Shown here: piece after piece, positions 28,084 to 37,259 of the stretch
Layout of the letters: the number at the start of each line of letters is the position of its first letter
How positions within the stretch are numbered: position 1 is the first letter of the stretch
From: JACZYA01 sp965247455
Lineage (GTDB): Bacteria > Acidobacteriota > Terriglobia > Acidiferrales > 2-02-FULL-67-57
DNA length: 64,000 nucleotides
Direction of reading: 5' to 3'
NCBI GenBank assembly: GCA_965247455.1
Contig: CBDFHE010000016.1
Location: forward strand, 1 to 64,000
Notes under the pieces: model-generated
The model's database searches: none
What the model was told of the DNA's origin: nothing
The model's input: only the letters and a program-made list of their open reading frames with translations
Program-made: the position numbers and the translations under genes

Positions 28084-28143
28084 TACGGCTTTTGGGGCAC
28101 TGGAAACGCCGGGGGTACTGACCCGGTTGCAGAGAGGCGGACG

Positions 28144-29133
28144 TTGCGAGACACATACGGGCGGCAGATTACCGACCTGCGGGTTTCCGTCACCGACCGC
28201 TGCAACTTCCGCTGCATCTACTGCCGTTCGGCTGAGCCGGAAAACTACCAACCGCCCGAGCACCTGCTCACTTGGACGGAGCTGCTTCGCCTGTGCCGCA
28301 TCCTGGGCGCGCTGGGGATTCGCAAGGTTCGCGTCACTGGCGGCGAGCCGTTGGTGCGCCCGGGAGTAGAGGACTTCATCGCCCGGCTTTCCTCCCAAGG
28401 CACCTTCGAAGACATCTCCATCACCACCAACGGTCTCACCCTGGGAGAACGAGCGCAAGCGTTGAAGGCAGCCGGAGCCCGCCGCGTCAACGTCAGCGTG
28501 GACTCTCTCCAAGCGGAGCGCTTTGACCGCATAACCCGCACCAAAGGTACTCTTCGTCGAGTTCTGGAGGGCATCGAGGCCGCCCAGGCGGCCGGTCTCA
28601 ACCCAGTGAAGGTAAATGCGGTTGTGGTGCGCGGCTTCAACGACGATGAGATCGTGGACTTTGCTAAATTTGCCATTCAACGCGGGTTGGTGATGCGTTT
28701 CATTGAGTTTATGCCGCTGGATGCCGATCACATTTGGGATCGGACGCGCGTGGTGACAGCCGAAGAAATCCGGCGCGTCCTGGAGGCGGCGGGCCTGCCG
28801 CTCGAAGAGGTCCCCCGCCACTACGGCAGCGAAACCGCGCTCCGCTACCGCTTTGCTGGCGGGCTGCCGGGCGAGATCGGGCTGGTGGCCCCGGTGTCAG
28901 AGCCGTTTTGCGGCAAGTGTAGTCGCATCCGGCTGACAGCCGATGGTAAGATTAGGACGTGCTTGTTCTCGCGGCTCGACCATGACTTGCGCGGCTTGCT
29001 GCGAGGAGGCGCGACCGACGGCGACCTTGCAGACGAAATTGAGCACATCATTGCGGCGAAAGAAGACGGCCATCATATCAACGACCCAGACTTCCAGCCC
29101 GCCAATCGAACCATGGTGTTCATTGGCGGCTAG
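28144..29133 (+). CDS. moaA: GTP 3',8-cyclase MoaA
   Basis: A 329-residue radical-SAM enzyme that, with MoaC, converts GTP to cyclic pyranopterin monophosphate, the first step of molybdenum cofactor synthesis. The N-terminal cluster motif CNFRCIYC, the GGEPLVRP motif, the C-terminal cluster CGKCSRIRLTADGKIRTC and the terminal double glycine (MVFIGG) needed for activity are all present. TTG 28144 is chosen because it gives the family-standard N-terminus LRDTYGRQITDLRVSVTDRC and has AGAGG six bases upstream. A Moco riboswitch precedes it. No moaC, moaE or mogA is nearby. Confidence 0.92.
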   Translation: MRDTYGRQITDLRVSVTDRCNFRCIYCRSAEPENYQPPEHLLTWTELLRLCRILGALGIRKVRVTGGEPLVRPGVEDFIARLSSQGTFEDISITTNGLTLGERAQALKAAGARRVNVSVDSLQAERFDRITRTKGTLRRVLEGIEAAQAAGLNPVKVNAVVVRGFNDDEIVDFAKFAIQRGLVMRFIEFMPLDADHIWDRTRVVTAEEIRRVLEAAGLPLEEVPRHYGSETALRYRFAGGLPGEIGLVAPVSEPFCGKCSRIRLTADGKIRTCLFSRLDHDLRGLLRGGATDGDLADEIEHIIAAKEDGHHINDPDFQPANRTMVFIGG

Positions 29134-29161
29134 AGCATGTCCAGCGGGTGAGCGAGTTTAA

Positions 29162-30304
29162 ATGGGCCCGACCATCAGCATAGTCAAGCCGCCGGAAACC
29201 ATTCGGGTTCCGGAAGTCGAAAAGGGCGTCGGATGCAACTTCGACAGCTACCTGTTGATGCCCGACACCTCGCTCGATGAGCGCAATGCCCGTGCCAAAG
29301 CCGCTTTGGGCAACCGGGTAGTGATCCTCGGTCACCACTACCAGCGCGACGAAGTCGTCCGCTTCGCTGACTTCTGTGGCGACTCCTTGAAGCTTAGCCA
29401 GCAGGCTGGCCAGTCCCGGGCGGAATTCATCGTCTTCTGTGGCGTGCACTTCATGGCCGAGAGTGCCGACATTCTCCGCCAGCCCCACCAGAAGGTCATC
29501 CTGCCCGACCTCAACGCCGGCTGCTCCATGGCGGACATGGCTGACATTGACCAGGTGGAAACCTGCTGGGAGCAGCTCCAAGAAGTAGGCGAGCTGAAAG
29601 TCGTCCCGGTCACTTACATGAATTCCACCGCCGCCATCAAGGCCTTCACCGGGCGCCAGGGCGGAGCGGTCTGCACCAGCTCAAATGCCGCTGCCGTCAT
29701 GCGCTGGTCTTTCGAGCGCGGCGAAAAAGTGTTGTTCCTGCCCGACGAGCACCTGGGCCGGAACACTGCCTATCGGATGGGCATCCCGCTGGAAGAGATG
29801 GCTGTCTGGGACCCGCGCAAAGATTTGGGCGGCCTGCCGGAAGACAAGCTGCGACAGGCGCGCGTGCTTCTCTGGAAAGGATATTGCTCCGTGCACCAGC
29901 GCTTCCTGCCCGAGCACGTCGAGCGGGTGCGGCGCGAGCACCCCGGCATCCGCGTCATCGCCCACCCGGAGTGCCGCTGGGACGTGTGCGAGCGGGCCGA
30001 CGAAATCGGTTCCACTGAAGGAATCCTGAAAACCATCACCGCCAGCCCACCGGGAACGAAGTGGGCGGTTGCGACAGAAATCCACCTGGTGAACCGCCTG
30101 GCCCATCAGCACCCGGATAAGCTGGTTATCTCCTTGGACCCCAATGTCTGCGTGTGCACCACCATGTTTCGCATCTCGCCCCAGCACCTTTGCTGGGTGC
30201 TGGAAAATTTAGTGGCGGGGCGGATGGTGAATCAAATCACGGTGGACAGAGAAACCCGGCGGTGGGCCCAGCTGGCGCTGGAGCGCATGCTGAACCTCAG
30301 CTAG
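29162..30304 (+). CDS. nadA: Quinolinate synthase NadA
   Basis: A 380-residue [4Fe-4S] enzyme that condenses iminoaspartate with dihydroxyacetone phosphate to quinolinate for NAD synthesis. VVILGHHYQRDEVVRFADFCGDSLKLSQQA is the first of three pseudo-repeats; ADLNAGCSMADMA-type and HPECRWDVCE segments follow, and cysteines at GCSMAD, YCSVHQ and CVCTTM are candidates for the three cluster ligands. It follows moaA by 28 bases and could share its transcript. nadB and nadC are not in the window. Confidence 0.92.
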   Translation: MGPTISIVKPPETIRVPEVEKGVGCNFDSYLLMPDTSLDERNARAKAALGNRVVILGHHYQRDEVVRFADFCGDSLKLSQQAGQSRAEFIVFCGVHFMAESADILRQPHQKVILPDLNAGCSMADMADIDQVETCWEQLQEVGELKVVPVTYMNSTAAIKAFTGRQGGAVCTSSNAAAVMRWSFERGEKVLFLPDEHLGRNTAYRMGIPLEEMAVWDPRKDLGGLPEDKLRQARVLLWKGYCSVHQRFLPEHVERVRREHPGIRVIAHPECRWDVCERADEIGSTEGILKTITASPPGTKWAVATEIHLVNRLAHQHPDKLVISLDPNVCVCTTMFRISPQHLCWVLENLVAGRMVNQITVDRETRRWAQLALERMLNLS

Positions 30305-30320
30305 GTAGAGCAAGCAAACC

Positions 30321-30797
30321 ATGGCCGATTACGAGCACGAAGAATCCCAAGAGCAGCCCGAGCGCCTCTTTGAGCTCTCGGAGGCGGAGGAGCTGCTCCC
30401 GCAGCTTCGCAGCCTGCTGACCGGTGTGCGGGAGAAGAAGCAGCGTACCGATACCATCGAGCGCGAGTTCTCGCAAGTGCGGAACCGCATCTTGGTGTAC
30501 GGAGGAATTTTGCCTCCCTATGCCTATCTGGCGGAGTTGAAGGCAGAGAGGGACGGCGGCCTCAACGCCATTCGCCAGGCACTGGCCGAAATTGAACAGA
30601 CTGGTTGCGTGGTGAAGGACTTGGATCAGGGGCTGGTGGATTTCCCCGCTATGGTCAACAACGAGCAGGTTTATCTCTGCTGGAAGCTGGGAGAAAAGCG
30701 CATCGGTTTCTGGCACCGGGTGGACGAAGGTTTTGCGGGGCGCAAGCCGCTCGATCCATCGACTCGGGGCCTGGGCCGGGGGCGCAAACCCAACTAG
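30321..30797 (+). CDS. DUF2203 family protein
   Basis: A 158-residue soluble protein. The N-terminal RLFELSEAEELLPQLRSLL helix and the C-terminal VNNEQVYLCWKLGEKRIGFWHRVDEGFAGRKPL are characteristic of DUF2203, a family of unknown function common in Acidobacteria, Bacilli and Cyanobacteria. It is helical, with no signal peptide or catalytic motif. It lies 16 bases after nadA and probably belongs to the same transcript. Confidence 0.82.
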   Translation: MADYEHEESQEQPERLFELSEAEELLPQLRSLLTGVREKKQRTDTIEREFSQVRNRILVYGGILPPYAYLAELKAERDGGLNAIRQALAEIEQTGCVVKDLDQGLVDFPAMVNNEQVYLCWKLGEKRIGFWHRVDEGFAGRKPLDPSTRGLGRGRKPN

Positions 30798-30850
30798 CTC
30801 TTTGTTCATTTCCTTTGTCGGGGGGAGTACCACAGGAGTCAGGGTGTATC

Positions 30851-32971
30851 GTGGCTGAGCACAATCCGAATCGGCTCCACGGCCAGCCCAGCGCTTATCT
30901 GAAGAGCGCTGCGCACCAGCCGGTCGCCTGGCATCCCTGGGGGCCCGAGGCGCTGGAGCGGGCGCAGAAAGAAAACAAACCTATCCTGCTCGACATCGGC
31001 GCGGTCTGGTGCCACTGGTGCCATGTGATGGATCGGGAAAGCTACGAGAACCAAGAAGTCGCCCAGCTCATCAATCAGCACTTTGTCCCCATCAAAGTGG
31101 ATCGCGACGAGCGCCCCGACATCGACGCCCGCTACCAAGCCGCCGTCAGCGCCATCAGCGGCCAGGGCGGCTGGCCCCTGACCGCGTTCCTCACTCCACA
31201 GGGCAAGCCTTTTTTTGGCGGCACCTACTTTCCCCCGGACGATCTCTACGGTCGGCCCGGTTTTAAGCGTGTCCTGGCCAGCATCGCCGCCAATTTCCAT
31301 ACGCGCCGGCAGGAGATTGAAGAGAATGCCCAGAAGTTGACGGATGCTCTCAGCCGGGCGGAGCTGTTTGCGGGTGCCCGCCGCGATTGCACCTCCACGG
31401 TGGTGGACGCGATTGTCGAATCGGCCTCCAAGCTCTTTGACGTCCGCTATGGCGGCTTCGGCAGTGCGCCCAAGTTCCCCCACCCTACGACCCTGGAGTT
31501 GTTGCTGGAGCAGTACCAAGCCAGCCGCGAGCCTTACCTGCTCACCATCGTCAGCACCACGCTCGATCGCATGGCCGGCGGCGGCGTGTACGACCAACTG
31601 GCGGGCGGCTTCCACCGCTATTCGGTGGATGAGCGCTGGCACGTGCCCCACTTCGAGAAGATGGCCTACGACAACTCCGAGTTGCTGAAAAGTTACCTGC
31701 ACGGCTATCAGGTAACCGGGAACGATTTCTATCGCGAGGTCGCCGAGGGCATCATCGCCTGGGTCAACGCCACCCTCAGCGACCGGGAGCGCGGAGGCTT
31801 CTACGCCAGTCAGGATGCCGACTACAGTCTGGAAGACGACGGCGACTACTTCACCTGGACGCTGGAGGAAGTCCGCGCTTGCTTGTCCGCTGACCAAGCC
31901 GAGTTGCTGGCCCGGCACTACGACGTCCGCCAGCCGGGCGACATGCACCACAATCCAGCCAAGAATGTACTTTTCCTGGCTTGCTCGACGGAGGAATTGG
32001 CCCGCGACCGCGGCGTGCCGGTCGAGGAGGTTGCCGAGCGGCTGGCAGCGGCCAAGCGGACAATGCTCGCCGCGCGGCAGCAACGTCCCACACCCTACGT
32101 TGACTCCACGCTCTACGTGTCCTGGAACGCCATGTTCGTGTCGGCCTACCTGGAAGCCGCGCAAGTGCTGGGTCGCGACGATTTCCGGCAACAGGCCCTG
32201 CGGACGCTGGACCGTCTGCTGGAGAGCGCCTGGAGCGACCGCTGGGGCTTCGCCCATCGCTGCCCCGAACAGAGCAGGATCACCGGAGACGAATGGGCGG
32301 GCGGCATGCTGGATGACCAAGTCTTTATGGTGCACGCGCTGCTCGGTGCCTTCGAGCTCACTGCCGACAAGCGTTACCTCCAGCAGGCCGAGCAGACCAT
32401 GAAGCTCTGCCTGCAGCACTGCTGGGACGACGAGAACGGAGGGTTCTTCGACCGCCCGCGGGGCGCGCCTCCCCTGATTGTCGGCGCTGACCTGCCGCGC
32501 AAACCTTTCCAGGATTCGCCCACGCCCGGCGCCAACTCCGTCGCGGCCATGGCGCTCGATCGTCTCTACGGATACACCTTGGACGAGACGTATCGCGACA
32601 AAGCCCGCCGTACGTTGGACGCCTTCGCCGGGGTGGCGGAAAACTTCGGGCTGTCGGCCTCCACTTACGGATTGGCGGTCCTGCTCCACACCCGCCACCC
32701 AGTGGAAGTCGTCATCGTGGGCGCGCGCGACGATGCCCGTACTCGGGCCCTGGCCCGCGCGGCGCACCAGAAGTTTCGCTTCGGCAAAGCCGTGTTGCAG
32801 TACGAGCCGCAGGAGGTTTCGGCTCAGCAGTTGCCCGCCGGCCTGGCGGCGACACTGCCGCATGTGGGCGGTGGTGCCCCGGTCGCGCTGGTCTGCGGGA
32901 ACGGCGCCTGCCAGCCGCCGGTGAGCGAGCCGGAAGAGTTGGCAGCGGCCCTCGCGGGCGTTCCCAGGTAG
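30851..32971 (+). CDS. DUF255 thioredoxin-fold protein (YyaL/SPATA20 type)
   Basis: A 706-residue protein. The N-terminal thioredoxin-like DUF255 domain contains VWCHWCHVMDRESYENQEVAQLIN at about residue 52, with WCHWCH in place of the WCGPC redox motif, then GQGGWPLTAFLTPQGKPFFGGTYFPP. An alpha/alpha-toroid six-hairpin domain (about 180-560), with ADYSLEDDGDYFTWT and YVDSTLYVSWNAMFVSAYLEAA, resembles glycosidase and epimerase toroids. The function is unknown. GTG 30851 is chosen from the preceding AGGAG and the family N-terminus HNPNRL. Confidence 0.88.
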   Translation: MAEHNPNRLHGQPSAYLKSAAHQPVAWHPWGPEALERAQKENKPILLDIGAVWCHWCHVMDRESYENQEVAQLINQHFVPIKVDRDERPDIDARYQAAVSAISGQGGWPLTAFLTPQGKPFFGGTYFPPDDLYGRPGFKRVLASIAANFHTRRQEIEENAQKLTDALSRAELFAGARRDCTSTVVDAIVESASKLFDVRYGGFGSAPKFPHPTTLELLLEQYQASREPYLLTIVSTTLDRMAGGGVYDQLAGGFHRYSVDERWHVPHFEKMAYDNSELLKSYLHGYQVTGNDFYREVAEGIIAWVNATLSDRERGGFYASQDADYSLEDDGDYFTWTLEEVRACLSADQAELLARHYDVRQPGDMHHNPAKNVLFLACSTEELARDRGVPVEEVAERLAAAKRTMLAARQQRPTPYVDSTLYVSWNAMFVSAYLEAAQVLGRDDFRQQALRTLDRLLESAWSDRWGFAHRCPEQSRITGDEWAGGMLDDQVFMVHALLGAFELTADKRYLQQAEQTMKLCLQHCWDDENGGFFDRPRGAPPLIVGADLPRKPFQDSPTPGANSVAAMALDRLYGYTLDETYRDKARRTLDAFAGVAENFGLSASTYGLAVLLHTRHPVEVVIVGARDDARTRALARAAHQKFRFGKAVLQYEPQEVSAQQLPAGLAATLPHVGGGAPVALVCGNGACQPPVSEPEELAAALAGVPR

Positions 32972-32980
32972 CAGGACTCT

Positions 32981-34248
32981 ATGTTTCCTACTTGGCTCTT
33001 TCGGGTGCTGTTCTTCTCCATTCTGATTTCGTTTGCCGCCTCGCAACTGTTTTGGACTTGGCAAGCGCGCCGCTTGGTGCGCGCTCGGCGCACGCCTCTC
33101 CAGCGCTGGTTGCTTGGACTGGTGCTTTATGGAGCACTGGGCACCGTCTGGGGGGTGTGCATTGTGGTGCCACTTCGGTGGGCGCTGCTCCGCGACGCGC
33201 CGGTACTGTGGTCGCTGTTTGCTTGGGTGCGAAGGCCGGAAGTGATGGTTCCAGTCGGGTTGTGGATGATCGCTTCCGCGGGCTCGTTTTTCTTGATGGT
33301 GTTGGTGCAGGCGCCGGGGTTGGTGCGCCGCGCGCTGCGGCGCAGAAACTCTGAGGCGTTGCCGCAGCCGGAACGGCGGCATTTCCTGCAAACCGCCACC
33401 TACGTGGCCGGCGCCTTTCCGTTTGTGATGGTCGGCTACGGCTTCCTCATCGGCCGGCAGAACTATCGGGTGCAGGAAGTGACGGTGCATCTCTCGAATC
33501 TGCCCCGGGAGCTCGACGGGTTGCGGCTCCTGCAACTGACCGACGTTCACGCCGGCGCCTACATGCGGTGAAGGAAATCCGCCGTGTGGTGGAGTTGGCG
33601 CGGGAACTGGAACCCGACTTGGTCTTTCACACCGGCGACTTCCTCACCGGCCGCAGCGACCCGCTCTCCCAGGCGGTGGCCGAGCTTGCCCGGGCAGAAG
33701 GGCGCTACGGCAGCTTTGGCTGCCTGGGCAACCATGAGATTTACGCTCGGGCGCAGGATAAGGCGACCGAACTCTTCGCCCGGCAAGGTGTCCGCATTCT
33801 GCGCGGGCAGAACGTCGAAGTCGAAATCCAGGGGGCGAGGCTGAACTTGATCGGGGTGGACTACCAGCGCCAGCCGCGCGGGCGCGATCCGGAGCGATGG
33901 AGGTCATTCTTTCTGCGCGGGGTGGAGAAACTGGTGCACGCAGACGCGGCCAACATCTTGCTCAGTCACAATCCCAATTCGTTTGTCCGGGCGGCGGAGC
34001 TCGGCATCCAGCTAACTTTGGCGGGGCACACTCATGGCGGGCAGGTGCAGGTGGAGATTCTGGACTCGCGCTGGAGCCCGGCGCGGTTTATGACGCCATT
34101 TGTCAGTGGGCTGTTCTAGCGCCCCTCGGGAGTCTCTCCCGGCCAGCAGAGTTTCTTGTATGTCAGCCGTGGAATTGGCACGGTGGGTGTTCCGGTGCGG
34201 CTGAACGCGCCGCCGGAAATAACCTTGCTGACTCTTCGTCGAGGCTGA
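32981..34248 (+). pseudogene. Membrane-anchored metallophosphoesterase, broken by a frameshift and an in-frame stop
   Basis: The first frame (from ATG 32981) gives about five membrane helices and the start of a calcineurin-like phosphoesterase domain, LRLLQLTDVHAGAYMR, then hits a TGA at 33569. The next frame (from 33568) continues as KEIRRVVELARELEPDLVFHTGD, GCLGNHEIYA and LAGHTHGGQV, which are the remaining metal-binding motifs. One missing base near 33568 would join the two. A TAG at 34117 then interrupts SGLF; beyond it the same frame carries the usual family C-terminus FLYVSRGIGTVGVPVRLNAP and ends at TGA 34248. Either this is a recent pseudogene or the sequence has two errors. Confidence 0.8.
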
Positions 34249-34330
34249 AGGGCTTGCGCCGTCACGGGTGATGCAAGTTGCGGAGTGTGCTGCCAAGATG
34301 CAATAATTGATACCGGGGTGAGAAAACGTC

Positions 34331-35749
34331 ATGACACACAATAGAAAAGAATGGATTGAAAACCGCTTGCGCCAAACGAATGGGAATGGGACGGGGCGCA
34401 ACGTCACGCAGATGCACTACGCTCGCCAGGGTGTCGTCACGGAAGAGATGCTCTCTGTGGCACAGCGGGAGAAGTGCGCCCCAGAGTTCGTGCGCGCGGA
34501 GGTGGCGCGCGGCCGGGCCATCATCCCCGCCAACATCAACCACCTGAGCCTGGAGCCGATGATCATCGGCACCAACTTCACGTGCAAGATCAACGCCAAC
34601 ATCGGCAACTCCACCGTCAGCTCGAATATCGAGGAGGAGTTGAAGAAGCTCCAGTTCTCTACCAAGTACGGCGCCGACACGGTGATGGACCTCTCCACCG
34701 GCGGCGATATTCCCCGCATCCGCCAGACCATCATCGAGGCCAGCCCGGTTCCCGTGGGCACGGTCCCGATCTACGAAGCGCTAACGCGGGTGAAGCGGAT
34801 TGAAGACCTGACCATTGCAGTGCTGCTGGAAGTGATCGAAGAGCAGGCCGAGCAGGGCGTGGACTACATGACCATCCACGCCGGAGTGTTGCGGGAGTTT
34901 CTGCCGATGACCCAGCACCGCATTACCGGCATCGTCAGCCGCGGCGGCTCCATTCTAGGCCAGTGGATGGCCCACCACAAAAAACAAAACCCGCTCTACG
35001 AGCACTTCGAGGAGATGTGCAAAATTTTCAAGAAGCACGACGTCTCCTTCTCGCTCGGTGACGGTTTGCGTCCGGGGTGTCTGGCCGATGCCTCCGACGA
35101 GGCACAGTTTGCCGAATTGAAGGTGCTGGGCGAGTTGACTTCGAAGGCCTGGGAGTACGACGTGCAGGTGATGATCGAAGGGCCCGGCCACATCCCCTTG
35201 GACCAGATTGAGATGCAGGTGAAGAAGGAAATGGAGCTCTGCCACCAGGCGCCGTTTTACACCCTGGGGCCGCTGGTCACCGACATCGCGCCCGGCTACG
35301 ACCACATCACCTCCGCCATCGGCGCGGCCATGATCGGCTGGCACGGGGCCTCGCTGCTCTGCTACGTCACGCCCAAAGAGCACCTGGGTCTCCCCGGTCC
35401 GGACGACGTGCGGCAAGGAGTCATCGCGTACAAAATTGCAGCTCACGCCGCCGACATCGCCCGGCGCCGGCCCGGTGCGCGCGACCGCGATGATGCCCTC
35501 AGCTACGCCCGCTTCCTCTTCGATTGGAACAAACAGTTCGAGCTGTCGCTTGATCCGGAGACCGCACGGAGCATGCACGATGAGACTCTGGCCGACAACT
35601 ACTACAAAGACGCTGCCTTCTGCTCTATGTGTGGGCCGAAGTTTTGCTCCATGAACATTACGCAACAGATGGACCAACACTTGGGGCTGAATCAATCCGA
35701 GCGCCAGGCCAAGTACGCCAACCTGTTGGTCAAGGTTGCTGGGAAGTAA
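34331..35749 (+). CDS. thiC: Phosphomethylpyrimidine synthase ThiC
   Basis: A 472-residue radical-SAM enzyme that rearranges aminoimidazole ribotide to hydroxymethylpyrimidine phosphate for thiamine synthesis. The barrel motifs IGTNFTCKINANIGNSTVSS, VMDLSTGGDIP and EGPGHIPLDQI are intact, and the C-terminal CSMCGPKFCSMNI carries the unusual C-x2-C-x4-C cluster motif. The length fits the short ThiC form without the extra N-terminal domain. A GGGGTGAG lies upstream of the start. No TPP riboswitch could be recognised in the 80 bases before it, which is unusual for thiC. Confidence 0.95.
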   Translation: MTHNRKEWIENRLRQTNGNGTGRNVTQMHYARQGVVTEEMLSVAQREKCAPEFVRAEVARGRAIIPANINHLSLEPMIIGTNFTCKINANIGNSTVSSNIEEELKKLQFSTKYGADTVMDLSTGGDIPRIRQTIIEASPVPVGTVPIYEALTRVKRIEDLTIAVLLEVIEEQAEQGVDYMTIHAGVLREFLPMTQHRITGIVSRGGSILGQWMAHHKKQNPLYEHFEEMCKIFKKHDVSFSLGDGLRPGCLADASDEAQFAELKVLGELTSKAWEYDVQVMIEGPGHIPLDQIEMQVKKEMELCHQAPFYTLGPLVTDIAPGYDHITSAIGAAMIGWHGASLLCYVTPKEHLGLPGPDDVRQGVIAYKIAAHAADIARRRPGARDRDDALSYARFLFDWNKQFELSLDPETARSMHDETLADNYYKDAAFCSMCGPKFCSMNITQQMDQHLGLNQSERQAKYANLLVKVAGK

Positions 35750-35791
35750 CTCGAAGGTCGGTGCTCGGATAAACTCCTGAACCAGCCAGCA

Positions 35792-36526
35792 ATGAGAAGT
35801 GCCGTGAGCGATCTGGGTTTGACTGCAAATGAGGAAGTGATTCGCCAGGAATTTAACCGCTGGGCCCAGGCCGGTCGCGGGGAGGAAATGGCGGAGGAGC
35901 ACGCTGCCATCGTCGCCGGAATGTTGGCACAGATGGAATTTCAGGCCAACGACAAGATTCTGGACCTGGGCTGCGGTTCGGGCTGGCTGTGCGGTATTTT
36001 GGCCGACAAGGTGCCGCAGGGGCAGGTGATCGGGATTGACGTGGCCGACGAAATGGTTCGGCGCGCGCGCAAGCGCTTCGCCGACCGCGAGAAGATGATG
36101 TTCGTCATCGGCCCGGCGGAAGACATTCCCTGGGACGATGGCTTCTTCAACCATGTCGTTTCGGTCGAATCGGCCTACTACTGGCCGCAACCGGCGCAGA
36201 GCTTGCGAGAGATTTTTCGGGTCACGCGGCCGGGCGGGGAAGTGCGCCTTCTGATTAACTTGTACAAGGAGAACACATACGCGCACCAATGGAGGGAGAA
36301 GCTGGCGGTCGAAACCCATCTGCTCTCGGGGGACGAGTGGTGCGAGCTGCTGCGGCAGACGGGTTTCGCGGAAACCAGGCACGGTCGCATTGTTGATCCT
36401 CGCCCGGTTTCAGATTCTCATCAGTCGAAGTGGTTTCGCAGCGCCGATGAGTTGCATAAGTTTCGCCGGGAAGGTGCTTTGCTCATTTATGGCCGAGCGC
36501 CCGAATGGGCCAGCCGAATGAGGTAG
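35792..36526 (+). CDS. Class I SAM-dependent methyltransferase
   Basis: A 244-residue methyltransferase with motif I as KILDLGCGSGWLCGILADKV (about residue 52), an acidic motif II in GIDVADEM, and motif III around GGEVRLLINLY. The N-terminal segment FNRWAQAGRGEEMAEEH is shared with UbiE- and Coq5-like enzymes, but the substrate cannot be set. It follows thiC by 42 bases with no terminator seen, so it may be cotranscribed. The ATG has only a weak ribosome-binding site; a GTG four codons later is possible. Confidence 0.8.
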   Translation: MRSAVSDLGLTANEEVIRQEFNRWAQAGRGEEMAEEHAAIVAGMLAQMEFQANDKILDLGCGSGWLCGILADKVPQGQVIGIDVADEMVRRARKRFADREKMMFVIGPAEDIPWDDGFFNHVVSVESAYYWPQPAQSLREIFRVTRPGGEVRLLINLYKENTYAHQWREKLAVETHLLSGDEWCELLRQTGFAETRHGRIVDPRPVSDSHQSKWFRSADELHKFRREGALLIYGRAPEWASRMR

Positions 36527-36604
36527 ACATCGGAGCAAGTACCATAAGATGTGTATAATCTATGAGTCACGTGGCTAGTTGGCAGATGGCCTGCCCAGCT
36601 TTTC

Positions 36605-36633
36605 TTGACTTTGCGCACAGGGTACGCTAATAT
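36605..36633 (+). promoter_or_regulatory. Sigma-70 type promoter for nuoB
   Basis: TTGACT at 36605-36610 and TAATAT at 36628-36633 are separated by 17 bases. The predicted transcript start near 36640 leaves only about ten bases before the nuoB ATG. Confidence 0.65.
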
Positions 36634-36650
36634 TGTAGGGGTACCGGTAA

Positions 36651-37211
36651 ATGGGATACATAGAGAATCGTTTCGAAAAGAATTTTGTTCTTTCCTCGGT
36701 TGACTACGTCTTCAACTGGGCGCGTAAGTCTGCGCTCTGGCCGCTGACTTTTGGGTTGGCGTGCTGCGCGATTGAGATGATTGCCTCCACTACCTCGCGG
36801 TTTGACATTGCCCGCTTCGGCGCCGAGGTTTTCCGCCCCAGCCCGCGCCAGTCGGACCTGATGATCGTGGCCGGCACCGTGACCTTGAAGATGGCGGCGG
36901 TGATCCAGCGGATTTGGGATCAGATGCCGGAGCCGAAGTGGTGCATTTCCATGGGCGCATGTTCGAGTGTCGGCGGGCCGTTCAACGTCTATTCGGTTTT
37001 GCAGGGCGTGGACAAGATTATTCCGGTGGACGTGTACGTGGTGGGCTGTCCCCCGCGCCCGGAGAATTTGTTCTACGCGTTGCTCAAGTTGCAGGACAAG
37101 ATCGATCAGATGAGTTTGGCCAAGCGTCCCACCGAAGTTCGCCTGCGCGAAGCTATGTTGACAGACTTCAAGCAGAGCGTAATGGTCGCTCAGACGCCCC
37201 ACCCGCGCTGA
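36651..37211 (+). CDS. nuoB: NADH-quinone oxidoreductase subunit B (orphan)
   Basis: A 186-residue subunit that holds cluster N2 of complex I. The four ligands are readable in GLACCAIEM, GACSSVGG and GCPPRPENL, together with the conserved QSDLMIVAGTVT segment. Complex I subunits normally lie in a nuoA-N operon, but here nuoB has its own promoter, is preceded by a methyltransferase gene and followed by a Rieske protein gene. The other subunits must be elsewhere, or this is an extra copy. A link to a membrane hydrogenase is less likely given the close match to NuoB. Confidence 0.92.
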   Translation: MGYIENRFEKNFVLSSVDYVFNWARKSALWPLTFGLACCAIEMIASTTSRFDIARFGAEVFRPSPRQSDLMIVAGTVTLKMAAVIQRIWDQMPEPKWCISMGACSSVGGPFNVYSVLQGVDKIIPVDVYVVGCPPRPENLFYALLKLQDKIDQMSLAKRPTEVRLREAMLTDFKQSVMVAQTPHPR

Positions 37212-37259
37212 TGGTTTGGTTTGTCGTCGCCGCAGAAGTGCCTTCGGAGCGAAACACTG

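Noticed and set aside
30839..33550. 903-codon minus-strand open frame opposite the DUF255 gene
   Set aside because: It crosses two plus-strand genes with strong motifs and shows no recognisable domain.
32981..34248. TAG recoding or programmed frameshifting in the metallophosphoesterase
   Set aside because: No slippery sequence or pseudoknot is evident, no other gene in the window needs TAG read-through, and two separate defects in one gene fit decay or sequence error better.
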